DNA of 47,792 nt from CAZPMT01 sp964587655 (GTDB lineage Bacteria; Hydrogenedentota; Hydrogenedentia; Hydrogenedentales; SLHB01): positions 1 to 47,792 of the forward strand of contig CAZPMT010000031.1 in the NCBI GenBank assembly GCA_964587655.1. Reading direction: 5' to 3'. Below, piece after piece: positions 33,289 to 40,926 of this stretch; the stretch's first letter is position 1, and each line of letters begins with the position of its first letter. The notes below the pieces were generated by a model. The model had not been told where the DNA came from. It saw only the letters and a list, made by a program, of their open reading frames with translations, and did not search any database. The translations under genes were made by a program, and so were the position numbers.

Positions 33289-33446
33289 AGCCCTTGCACA
33301 ACGCCTCGTCAATCAGGCCGACCGTTTCATTGAGGTCCCCGTTGAGAACCTTGAAAAACCTGGCCCTGAGTATAAATGAAAGAGAAAGCGCGGGGCACGC
33401 GGCAAGGATGCCGCTTCTGCGTTTCGTGATCGATTCGAGCACGTGC

Positions 33447-34814
33447 TTAGTCCGCGCTTGAGGATGCTCGCATGCCGTACTTGGCGAGCTTGTCCCGGAA
33501 GGTGGAGAGTCTCATTCCGAGGCTTGCGGCGGCTTTGCTTTGATTTCCGCCGGCGTCGTCGATGGCCTTCGCGAGGAGGCTTCTCTCGTTCGACTCGATC
33601 GCTTCACGAAACGACTTGGGTTCGCGGTCGGCGCTGTTGCGCTCGAGGACCCCAAGCCGGACCTCCGCTGGGATATCCTGTCGCGTGACCACGGGACGGG
33701 CCCCAATCCCCAGCAGGATGCGGCGGACGACGTTCTGGAGTTCGCGGACGTTGCCGGGCCAATGATAGTCCCAAAGGATCGCGAGGGCGTCCTCGCTCAC
33801 CTCGGGCGGCGTCCCGGCGGTGTTGTATGTCTTCATGAAATGGTCGATGAGCAGGGGGATGTCTTCGCGGCGGTCGCGCAACGGCGGTATCCATATGGGG
33901 AACACGCTGAGACGATAGAAGAGGTCGCTTCGAAATGTTCCGTCTGCGACCTTCTCCTTCAGGTCGACCTTCGAGGCCGCCACGATGCGGACGTCGGTCT
34001 CGACCTGAACGACTCCGCCGACGCGTTCGAACGGGTAGCCCTCTAACACCCGCAGGAGTTTCACCTGGATGTCGGGCGGGATATCGTCGACCTCATCGAG
34101 GAACAGGACGCCCCCGTCGGCAAGTTCGAACCGTCCGGGCTTACCGTCGACCGCGCCCGTAAAGGCCCCGCGCTCATGGCCGAACAGTTCGCTCTCCATG
34201 AGTTGCGCCGCAAGCGCCGCGCAGCTTACCCTCACTAATGGTTTGCCTTTTCGCGCACCGCGATCGTGAATCGCCGTTGCAAACAGCTCCTTGCCGGTCC
34301 CGGTTTCGCCCCACAACAGGACTGGCACGTCGCAGCCAATCGCGATGTCCAGCAGATCGAACGCGACCGACATGGCCTCGCTCTGCCCGATGATTTCGCC
34401 GTGGCGCGTCGCCTTCGCCAGTTCCGCCTTGAGACTCACGTTCTCGCTCGTCAGCGCGCGGATCTTCGCGATCTTCTCGAGGACGAGGATTAGCTTAGCG
34501 CTCTCGAAAGGCTTGGTGATGTAATCGAAGGCTCCCAGTTTCATGGCCTCGACCGCATTGTCGATAGTCGCGTATGCGGTGATCATCACGACGTCCGTGT
34601 CCTTCCATTTCTCTTTGATCTGAGCCAGGAAGGCAATGCCGTCAATGCCCTTCATGCGGAGGTCCGTAACGACTGCGTCAAAGCGTTGATTGCGCAGAAT
34701 CTTCAGACCTTCATCCGCGTTCGCCGCGACCTGCGTTTCGTACCCGGCGTCAACGAGGTCGTCCCGCAACGCTGTCCGCTTGATCTTCTCGTCGTCCACC
34801 AGCAGCACTTTCAT
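33447..34814 (-). CDS. NtrC-family sigma54-dependent response regulator
   Basis: Activates sigma54 RNA polymerase after phosphorylation by the neighbouring kinase. The 455-residue protein has a receiver domain (acidic DDE at 7-9, phospho-acceptor Asp51 in VVTDLRM, Lys101 in TKPFE). The AAA+ domain carries Walker A GETGTGKE (169-176), the sigma54-contact loop GAFTGA (216-221) and Walker B GGVLFLDE (234-241). A Fis-type helix-turn-helix (NQSKAAASLGMRLSTFRDKL) closes it. All key residues are present. Its start overlaps the kinase stop by 4 bp. The target genes are not evident; I found no -24/-12 promoter in the intergenic regions I read. Confidence 0.95.
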   Translation of the reverse strand: MKVLLVDDEKIKRTALRDDLVDAGYETQVAANADEGLKILRNQRFDAVVTDLRMKGIDGIAFLAQIKEKWKDTDVVMITAYATIDNAVEAMKLGAFDYITKPFESAKLILVLEKIAKIRALTSENVSLKAELAKATRHGEIIGQSEAMSVAFDLLDIAIGCDVPVLLWGETGTGKELFATAIHDRGARKGKPLVRVSCAALAAQLMESELFGHERGAFTGAVDGKPGRFELADGGVLFLDEVDDIPPDIQVKLLRVLEGYPFERVGGVVQVETDVRIVAASKVDLKEKVADGTFRSDLFYRLSVFPIWIPPLRDRREDIPLLIDHFMKTYNTAGTPPEVSEDALAILWDYHWPGNVRELQNVVRRILLGIGARPVVTRQDIPAEVRLGVLERNSADREPKSFREAIESNERSLLAKAIDDAGGNQSKAAASLGMRLSTFRDKLAKYGMRASSSAD

Positions 34815-35920
34815 CGCAAGGATACCTTTTCCAGGAGGCTTCTCCCGGCGCCGGACGCGTCACCCGCCGGAAGGAGAACCCGCGCCATGGCGCCGCCGCC
34901 CGGAACGGACTCGACCGTAATCGTTCCGCCGTGCGACTCGATGATCTCTTTGACAATCGCCAGTCCCAGCCCTGTGCCGCGTCCAGGCTCCTTCGTCGTA
35001 AAAAACGGATCGAATACCCTCGGCAGGTTCTCCGGTTCAATCCCCGTTCCCGTGTCAACGACGTCCACCTCGACGCGGCGTCCCTCACTCGATGTTCCTT
35101 CATTCACCCGTGTGCGGAACGTTATCGTGCCCCCCTGCGGCGTGGCGGCAAGCGCGTTCAGCGCCAAGTTCAGCAGGGCTTGCTCAAGGTAGTAACGGTC
35201 TCCCGCCACCAGCGGCACGTCTTCGCCGAACTCATACTCGATGTCCACGTTGCCCTGCTGAGCCATGACGCGAACCAGCGCCACAACGTTCTCGATGACA
35301 ACGTGCACGTCTTCAGGCTCGAAATGGATCTCTCGTGTCTGAGAATACTCGAGCAACCGCTGAATCACGGTCGAGACCCGCTTCAGCGCATGCTGGATCA
35401 TCTGCATGTATTCCATGTTCTGGGCCAGGTTGGCGGGGTCGCGCTGCAGCCGCGCAAGACAACTCATGACGCCATCGAGCGGATTATTGATCTCGTGCGC
35501 GATGCCCGCGGCGAATTCGCCTATCGTCGCCAGCCGGTCCGCCCGAAGCAGACGCTGTTTCGACTCCGCAAGGCCTTCCGCCATCCGGTTGAACGCCACG
35601 GCGAGCCGTCCTATCTCGTCGTCGGAATAGACCGGCGCCCGCGCGGTGAAGTCGCCTTCGCGAACCCGGTTTGTCGCATTAAGCAGGGCGCGAATCGGGC
35701 GGTTCAACATATACGTCACCGCCAAAGTCGAAAATAGACTGGCCGCCACGCACAGCACAAGCCCCCATATCTCGTGAGAGGCTATCCCGGCAAAAAACGT
35801 CGCTATGACGAGCCCAATACCCAGGATTTTGACATAGATCGAAACGGAAGCCGCCCGCCACAAAAGACGGGAAATGGCTTGCTTGTAAGCTCTTGGAAGT
35901 TCCTGTGAGGAGGTCATCAT
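34811..35920 (-). CDS. Membrane sensor histidine kinase
   Basis: Phosphorylates the NtrC-type regulator encoded next to it. The 369-residue protein has two adjacent membrane helices (about 29-46 and 51-71) with almost no periplasmic loop. A HAMP domain follows (NRPIRALLNATNRVREGDF), then a HisKA box with phospho-acceptor His142 (GIAHEINNPLDG) and a HATPase domain (N box NLALNALAATP, G1 DVVDTGTGIEP, F box FFTTK, G2 GTGLGLAI). With no sensor domain outside, it probably reads a membrane or cytoplasmic cue. ATG 35920 is used. A weak promoter (TTAACG, 16 bp, TAGATA) lies just upstream. Confidence 0.94.
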   Translation of the reverse strand: MMTSSQELPRAYKQAISRLLWRAASVSIYVKILGIGLVIATFFAGIASHEIWGLVLCVAASLFSTLAVTYMLNRPIRALLNATNRVREGDFTARAPVYSDDEIGRLAVAFNRMAEGLAESKQRLLRADRLATIGEFAAGIAHEINNPLDGVMSCLARLQRDPANLAQNMEYMQMIQHALKRVSTVIQRLLEYSQTREIHFEPEDVHVVIENVVALVRVMAQQGNVDIEYEFGEDVPLVAGDRYYLEQALLNLALNALAATPQGGTITFRTRVNEGTSSEGRRVEVDVVDTGTGIEPENLPRVFDPFFTTKEPGRGTGLGLAIVKEIIESHGGTITVESVPGGGAMARVLLPAGDASGAGRSLLEKVSLR

Positions 35921-36423
35921 CTTCTCAGCGCCGCTTATCTAAAGTGCAGTGACTCATCGTTAAGCCGACCTATTCTTGGCTCTGAATGTCATTGCGAGGA
36001 GGGCTTCCAGCCCGACGAAGCAATCTCCAATGGGCCTCAAGCGGGTCAGGGGATTGCTTCGTCGGGCTGGAAGCCCTCCTCGCAATGACAGGAGCGTTCT
36101 CCTTGCCACGTCCGCATAGGTTGCCGTGAGCATGAGTCAATACAAAAGTATGTGCTATCAGTGTCCTAAAGTCAAGAAAAGCCCGCCCGCATGCGGATAT
36201 CCGAACCGCTGGTTGCGATTCTCCGCAACTCTTCGCTCCACTCCCTTCCAAAGGCAGGCGGTTCCGGCGGGCAACTCCGACTGTAAGTGCTTTCAAATAC
36301 ATGTCTTACCTTCTAGCGCCCGCATTGCCCGCACCTTCCGCGCTTGTTGGCTTCCCTCTTGCTTAACACCCGGCGAGCATGAAACCTTTCGGCGCCAATA
36401 GCGACATGTCAAGGACTCAAACG
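35921..36423. other. Divergent intergenic region containing a long inverted repeat
   Basis: It separates the kinase and mobA genes. It holds the 104-bp inverted repeat (35987-36090). The remaining part (36100-36420) shows no recognisable gene or RNA; a short open frame across it has no family resemblance. Confidence 0.55.
35987..36090. repeat. 104-bp element with 39-base perfect inverted repeats
   Basis: The arms 35987-36025 and 36052-36090 match perfectly (beginning TGTCATTGCGAGGAGG) around a 26-base centre. It has no coding capacity and resembles the TCATTGCGAGGAG-type dispersed repeat seen in many bacteria (recalled, not searched). It may be a MITE or a strong RNA hairpin. Confidence 0.85.
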
Positions 36424-37065
36424 ATGGCCCCCCCGTGCCTGCCGACGGACGGGAGTGACTCGCCGGTTGTGCCGCAACCCGCCACGGCCATCATTCTCGC
36501 GGGCGGCATGAGTATTCGGATGGGATGTGACAAGGCCATGCTGCCCTTCCTGGGTCGGCCCATGATCGAACACGTCTTCCTCCAGTTGCGACCGCACTTT
36601 GAACAAATCCTCATCAGTGCGAACGCCCCGGAGAAGTTTGCCTTCCTTAACGCCGTAGTTGTCCCTGACAGGACCCCCGGGTTCGGGCCTCTGATGGGCA
36701 TAGCCTCGTGTCTTGAGGCGTCGCCCCACGAACTCAACTTCGTCGTCGCCTGCGACATCCCCACGCTCGATATGCGCTTCGTTCGACACATGCTGCATCA
36801 AACCGGCGACTGCGACTGCGTCGTGCCGGTCAACGATCAAGGGCAGCTCGAACCGTTGCTGGCCGTCTACAAGAAGACCGCCTTGGAGGCAATGTGGTCC
36901 ACCCTGGCCTCTGGACAATGCAAGATCCGCCGAGTATTCTCCCGGTGCAGAGTGCGGTACGTCAGGCTGCCCGAAGAAAGCCGGCTGGACAATGTCAACA
37001 CGGCGCAAGACTACGAACAGTTGCTGTCACGCCAATCCTCGCTCGAGTATCCTTACGCCGTGTAG
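36424..37065 (+). CDS. mobA: Molybdenum cofactor guanylyltransferase MobA
   Basis: Transfers GMP from GTP to molybdopterin to form the bis-MGD/MGD cofactor; cytoplasmic. The signature is LAGGMSIRMGCDKAMLPFLG (the GTP-binding LAGGxSxRMGxDK motif). It continues with PGFGPLMGIASCLEAS, the metal-binding VVACDIPTLD and the C-terminal NVNTAQDYEQL. The start is uncertain. ATG 36424 has AAGGA 8 bases upstream; ATGs at 36379 and 36406 are possible and all leave an N-terminal extension before the LAGG motif. It is followed after 15 bp by pabB-pabC, so the two are probably co-transcribed although unrelated in pathway. Confidence 0.92.
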   Translation: MAPPCLPTDGSDSPVVPQPATAIILAGGMSIRMGCDKAMLPFLGRPMIEHVFLQLRPHFEQILISANAPEKFAFLNAVVVPDRTPGFGPLMGIASCLEASPHELNFVVACDIPTLDMRFVRHMLHQTGDCDCVVPVNDQGQLEPLLAVYKKTALEAMWSTLASGQCKIRRVFSRCRVRYVRLPEESRLDNVNTAQDYEQLLSRQSSLEYPYAV

Positions 37066-37080
37066 GTTTGGATCTCGACC

Positions 37081-38832
37081 GTGACGCATTCAACACAGCC
37101 CGGCGGTATCAAGATCGATACCGCCTGTGATATCCTCTTCGTCTCGCGAAAACAGGAGACGCGATACGCCAATCCCGTCGCGGTGATTGCGGCGCACTCC
37201 ATACGCGAGGCGCAGGATTGCATCGCCAGGATCGAGGCGGGAGTCGCGCAAGGACTGCACGCGGCCGGGTTCATTGCCTATGAAGCGGCGCCGGGATTCG
37301 ACGACGTATTAGAGACGCGCCCGCCGGGCGAACTTCCCCTGCTGTGGTTCGCGCTCTACGAGCACGCCGCGATTTCACAACCTGTCACGATGGAGAAGCA
37401 ACCGTTCCGCGTCGGCGGCTGGACCGCCGAAGTGGCGAAGGGGCGGTATCTCGAGGCGCTTGCCGAGATTCGCGAACTCATCGCCGCGGGCGATACATAT
37501 CAGGTCAACTACACTTTCCCAATGCGCGCCACGTTTGAAGGCGACGCCCTAAGTTGGTTCCGCGGCTTGTGTAAGGCGCAGCGCACCGATTATGCGGCGT
37601 TTATCGACGCCGGACGGTTCAAGATCCTCTCCGCCTCCCCCGAGCTATTCTTTAGACTCGACGGCGAACGTCTCGAAACGCGCCCCATGAAAGGGACGAG
37701 GCCCCGGGGCCGTTGGATGGAGGAGGACCTGCGGCTCGCCGAGGAACTGCGGACGAGCGAAAAGGACCGCGCGGAAAACGTCATGATCGTCGATCTCCTG
37801 CGGAACGACATGGGACGAATCAGCGAATCCGGTTCCGTCCGGGTGACGAGTCTCTTCGAGATTGAGCGCTATGAGACGCTGTGGCAAATGACGTCGTCGA
37901 TCACCTCGACGACCCGGGCTTCCATGCCGGAGATCCTCGCCGCGTTGTTTCCTTCCGGCTCGGTGACCGGCGCGCCGAAGGTGCGCACCATGCAGATCAT
38001 CCGCGACCTGGAATCCTCTCCTCGGGGCGTCTATTGCGGTGCGGTCGGCTGGTGGGCGCCGGACCGGCGCGCGGAATTCAACGTCGCGATCCGCACGGTG
38101 ACCGTCGACAGCGAGACAGGGATTGCACGTTATCACGTCGGGGGAGGAATCACTTGGGGATCGACACCTGAAGGCGAATTCGAGGAGTGCCACGTCAAGG
38201 CGGCGGTGCTGACTCAAGGCCGACCTGAATTCGAACTGCTCGAGTCCCTCTTGTTCGACCGCGAGTACTTCCTGCTCGAAGAACACATCGAGCGGCTGGC
38301 ATCGAGTGCGGAGTACTTCGGCTTTGACATCGAAATCGAGACCGTCCTGGCGGCGCTGATCGAACGCGCGGCGGCGTTCGGTTCCGATCCCTTGAAAGTG
38401 CGGCTGCTGGTCAAACGAGACGGTTCATTCCGCATCGAGAGCGCCCCCGCGACACCCTCAGTGCCCGTGAGGTTGGGCTTCGCGGCGGAACCCGTGGACG
38501 ACCGGAACGTCTTCCTCTTCCACAAGACGACGCATCGGAGCGTCTACGAGCACACGAAAGCGTCGCGTCCGGATTGTGACGACGTGCTCCTCTGGAACCA
38601 ACGGGGCGAGATCACGGAAAGCACTACGGCCAACGTCCTGCTCAACATCGAGGGCGAATGGCTGACGCCTCCCGTGAGTTCCGGCCTGCTGCCCGGCGCC
38701 ATGCGCGCCCATCTCCTCAAGCGCAGTGAGATCCGCGAAACCATCCTTACCAAGGCTGACCTCTCGCGGGCTGCGTCCGTGGCGTTGATCAATTCCGTGC
38801 GCAAATGGATCGAGGTCCGGTTCGTGGAATGA
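37081..38832 (+). CDS. pabB: Aminodeoxychorismate synthase component I fused to aminodeoxychorismate lyase
   Basis: Makes 4-aminobenzoate for folate: the PabB half forms aminodeoxychorismate from chorismate (with a glutaminase partner), and the PabC half releases pyruvate. The 583-residue protein has a chorismate-binding domain (about 105-375). Its catalytic Lys204 lies in RPMKGTRPRG, where a Lys rather than Ala distinguishes PabB from anthranilate synthase; SGSVTGAPKVRTMQII (292-307) and EFNVAIRTV are also present. The PabC-like aminotransferase IV domain (about 385-583) has the PLP Lys482 in FHKTTHRSVYE and ITESTTANVL. Start is GTG 37081, 15 bp after mobA. Glutaminase pabA is not in the window. 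Confidence 0.94.
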   Translation: MTHSTQPGGIKIDTACDILFVSRKQETRYANPVAVIAAHSIREAQDCIARIEAGVAQGLHAAGFIAYEAAPGFDDVLETRPPGELPLLWFALYEHAAISQPVTMEKQPFRVGGWTAEVAKGRYLEALAEIRELIAAGDTYQVNYTFPMRATFEGDALSWFRGLCKAQRTDYAAFIDAGRFKILSASPELFFRLDGERLETRPMKGTRPRGRWMEEDLRLAEELRTSEKDRAENVMIVDLLRNDMGRISESGSVRVTSLFEIERYETLWQMTSSITSTTRASMPEILAALFPSGSVTGAPKVRTMQIIRDLESSPRGVYCGAVGWWAPDRRAEFNVAIRTVTVDSETGIARYHVGGGITWGSTPEGEFEECHVKAAVLTQGRPEFELLESLLFDREYFLLEEHIERLASSAEYFGFDIEIETVLAALIERAAAFGSDPLKVRLLVKRDGSFRIESAPATPSVPVRLGFAAEPVDDRNVFLFHKTTHRSVYEHTKASRPDCDDVLLWNQRGEITESTTANVLLNIEGEWLTPPVSSGLLPGAMRAHLLKRSEIRETILTKADLSRAASVALINSVRKWIEVRFVE

Positions 38833-38859
38833 AGCCATCGTAGATAAAGGAGTCCTTGT

Positions 38860-39312
38860 ATGCCGTCTTACCGACACACGCAGTTGGGTTACGTGATCAT
38901 TGTCTCCATGATTCTTAGCTGCGTCATCATGTTGATTGTGAATCTCGCATTCCCCAAGTCAGTGCCTCCGGCGATCAACGCGGCAACATACGTCATCCTT
39001 CTTGCCGGCATGGTGCTTTTCTGGTCGTTGACGATCGAAGTCGGCGATGGCCGTCTGCGATGGAGGTTCGGGCCGGGCCTGATCCGGAAGTCGGTGCTTC
39101 TGGACGAGATTGCGGATGCGCAGCCCTGGAAGATGCGCGGAATTGGCGGATGGGGCATTCATTGGGGCCCGCAGGGATGGCTGTATAACGTCTCCGGGAG
39201 GCGCGGGGTGCTGTTCGTGCTCAAGAACGGCAAGCCGTTCATCCTGGGCTCCGACGAACCGGAACGTCTGGCCGCGGCCGTCCTCGACGCCATCGGATCC
39301 GGCCAAAGATGA
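38860..39312 (+). CDS. Small membrane protein with a PH-like domain
   Basis: A 150-residue protein with two membrane helices near the N-terminus (VIIVSMILSCVIMLIVNLAF, about 12-31, and NAATYVILLAGMVLFWSLTI, about 40-59). A soluble C-terminal beta-rich domain follows (LRWRFGPGLIRKSVLLDEI, GVLFVLKNGKPFILGSDEPE), of the bacterial PH-like type. Start ATG 38860 follows AAAGGAGT at ideal spacing, 27 bp after pabB-pabC. Function unknown; the context suggests membrane-associated work but gives no specific partner. Confidence 0.75.
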   Translation: MPSYRHTQLGYVIIVSMILSCVIMLIVNLAFPKSVPPAINAATYVILLAGMVLFWSLTIEVGDGRLRWRFGPGLIRKSVLLDEIADAQPWKMRGIGGWGIHWGPQGWLYNVSGRRGVLFVLKNGKPFILGSDEPERLAAAVLDAIGSGQR

Positions 39313-39342
39313 TGGCGGTTTCTCCTCAACACGCCCAAGCTG

Positions 39343-39348
39343 TATAAT
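39343..39348 (+). promoter_or_regulatory. Perfect -10 box before the glycosyltransferase operon
   Basis: TATAAT preceded by CTG lies about 28 bases upstream of the GTG start of the GT2 gene. The region 17 bp further upstream has no good -35. It suggests that the GT2/LAB_N/GT39 set has its own transcript start. Confidence 0.45.
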
Positions 39349-39376
39349 GAGGGCTTGTTGTTGGGAGAGGTTCGCT

Positions 39377-40093
39377 GTGAAGATGCTCGTGTCGGTGGTC
39401 GTGCCGTTGTACAACGAAAAGGAGAACGTTCCGATCCTTGCGGAGCGGATCGCGGCGGTTTTCGATGAACTGCCCGGCTACGAATACGAGTGCCTGTTCG
39501 TCAATGACGGCAGCACCGACGGAACACGGGAACAGATCGAGCGCGTTCATCAGGCGAACGCGCGCGTTCGGCCCGTTCATCTGGTCCGGAATCGCGGGCA
39601 ATCGGCGGCGCTCGTGGCCGGGATGCGCCGGGCTCGAGGCGAATACATCCTTACGCTCGACGGCGATCTCCAGAACGACCCTTGCGACTTCCCGAAGATC
39701 CTCGAGCTGCTGAAGGAGCACGATTGCGTCTGCGGATACAGGGCCAAGCGGAACGATAGCTGGATCCGTAAAATGTCGAGCCGCATTGCGAACTCGGTGC
39801 GCAAAGCCATTCTCAAGGACGGCATCCGCGACGCGGGCTGCGGATCGAAAGGGTTCCGGCGCCGCTGCGTCGAGCACGTCGTCCCGTTCAACGGCGCGCA
39901 TCGCTTCTTCGCGGTGATGATGCGCAACGCCGGGTTCAGCATCGCCGAGTGCGAAGTCACCCACCATCCGCGCGTCCACGGGGTGTCAAAATACGGCATC
40001 AACAACCGCCTCTGGCGCGGCATCTACGACCTGATAGGCGTATCGTGGCTCAAGCGGCGTTACGTCACGTTCAAGGTCGAGGGGGAAGAGTAG
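39377..40093 (+). CDS. GT2 glycosyltransferase (polyprenyl-phosphate sugar synthase type)
   Basis: Probably makes a polyprenyl-phosphate-linked sugar for the ArnT-like enzyme encoded two genes on. The 238-residue protein has the GT-A fold start VSVVVPLYNEKENVPILAER, the nucleotide-binding VNDGSTDGT, the DxD region ILTLDGDLQNDPCDF and HPRVHGVSKYGI near the end, as in DPM1/ArnC-type enzymes. It lacks the C-terminal membrane helices of ArnC, so it is peripheral. Start GTG 39377 has GGGAGAGG 6 bases upstream. It ends 1 bp before the LAB_N gene, indicating an operon. Confidence 0.88.
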   Translation: MKMLVSVVVPLYNEKENVPILAERIAAVFDELPGYEYECLFVNDGSTDGTREQIERVHQANARVRPVHLVRNRGQSAALVAGMRRARGEYILTLDGDLQNDPCDFPKILELLKEHDCVCGYRAKRNDSWIRKMSSRIANSVRKAILKDGIRDAGCGSKGFRRRCVEHVVPFNGAHRFFAVMMRNAGFSIAECEVTHHPRVHGVSKYGINNRLWRGIYDLIGVSWLKRRYVTFKVEGEE

Positions 40094-40094
40094 C

Positions 40095-40772
40095 ATGGCG
40101 GCGGTAATCGCGGCCGTGTTGGGAACCGTCGGCGGACTGATCTTCTACGGACGGTTCTGGGTACAGTGGATCGCCTCGGAGCGCAAGAAGCAAAGCGTGA
40201 TCCCGGTGGCGTTCTGGTACATGAGCAGCATCGGCGCGTTGATGTTGTTCGCATACGACGTGCTGATCGTATCGCCTGGCGCCGCGTTCGGGGTCTGTTT
40301 CAACATACTCGTCTATTCGCGCAACTTAACCCATATTTGGCGCGAACGTGGCACGCTTACCAGGAAGTTGAGCGTGGCCGTGCATGCATTCGCGGTTGTC
40401 ATAGCCGCCGTGGCGGTTGTGTTCACGGTCATCGTTTGGGTCTGGGAAATCCAGGAGAATCGCACGCTCGACCCAGCGAGGGCCGCGCAGAACTGGTTCT
40501 GGCTGAAAGTCTGGGGCGTGGGGCAGGTGATGTTCTTCCTGCGTTTCTTCATTCAGTGGCTGGCCACCGAGATGAAAGGCAAGAGCGTCGTGCCTGCGGC
40601 CTTCTGGTATCTCAGCCTTGGCGCGGCGTTGTGTCAAGCCCCCAGTTTCGTGCAACAGCACGACTGGGTCAACTCGATCGGCATGACCGCCAGCATTTTC
40701 ATCTACGCGCGGAACCTCTGGTTTGTGTATCATGCGCGGGAAAAAGCGGATGCAGCCGCTGCCGACGCTTAA
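40095..40772 (+). CDS. Membrane protein with two lipid-A-biosynthesis N-terminal (LAB_N) domains
   Basis: A 225-residue integral membrane protein built of two LAB_N repeats (about 5-75, FYGRFWVQWIASERKKQSVI, and about 135-215, FFLRFFIQWLATEMKGKSVV), separated by a helix (VHAFAVVIAAVAVVFTVIVW). The paired motif F(L/Y)xRFxxQWxxxExxxxSVxPxAFWYxS is diagnostic. LAB_N proteins usually accompany ArnC- and ArnT-like genes and are thought to act in lipid A or lipid-linked sugar handling; the exact reaction is unsettled. It lies between the GT2 and GT39 genes. Confidence 0.88.
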   Translation: MAAVIAAVLGTVGGLIFYGRFWVQWIASERKKQSVIPVAFWYMSSIGALMLFAYDVLIVSPGAAFGVCFNILVYSRNLTHIWRERGTLTRKLSVAVHAFAVVIAAVAVVFTVIVWVWEIQENRTLDPARAAQNWFWLKVWGVGQVMFFLRFFIQWLATEMKGKSVVPAAFWYLSLGAALCQAPSFVQQHDWVNSIGMTASIFIYARNLWFVYHAREKADAAAADA

Positions 40773-40775
40773 CTC

Positions 40776-40908
40776 TTCGTGCTCGTGCTCGTGCTCGTAA
40801 TCGTAATCGAGGATACAATCACAGTCGCGTTCGTCTTCCCAGGCAATACCGGGAGCGATCACTACTATATTCTCGATTACGATTACGAGCACGAGCACGA
40901 GCACGAGT
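40776..40908. mobile_element. MITE-like element with 34-base perfect terminal inverted repeats
   Basis: The ends at 40776-40810 and 40873-40908 share the sequence beginning TCGATTACGATTACGAGCAC as perfect inverted repeats around about 62 bp of unique DNA. It occupies the gap between the LAB_N stop and the GT39 start. Related to 17724-17870. Confidence 0.75.
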
Positions 40909-40926
40909 ATCGGAGAGTGATACTCG

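Noticed and set aside
33146..33442. Leftward frame of 98 codons before the carboxypeptidase-like gene
   Set aside because: Overlaps the better-supported gene in another frame; only the upstream part is free and too short to identify.
36126..36401. Rightward frame of 91 codons upstream of mobA
   Set aside because: Cys/Pro/Arg-rich without family resemblance; no ribosome site.
37081..38832. Anthranilate synthase (TrpE)
   Set aside because: Lys204 in PMKGTRPRG and the fused PabC-like domain identify aminodeoxychorismate synthase.
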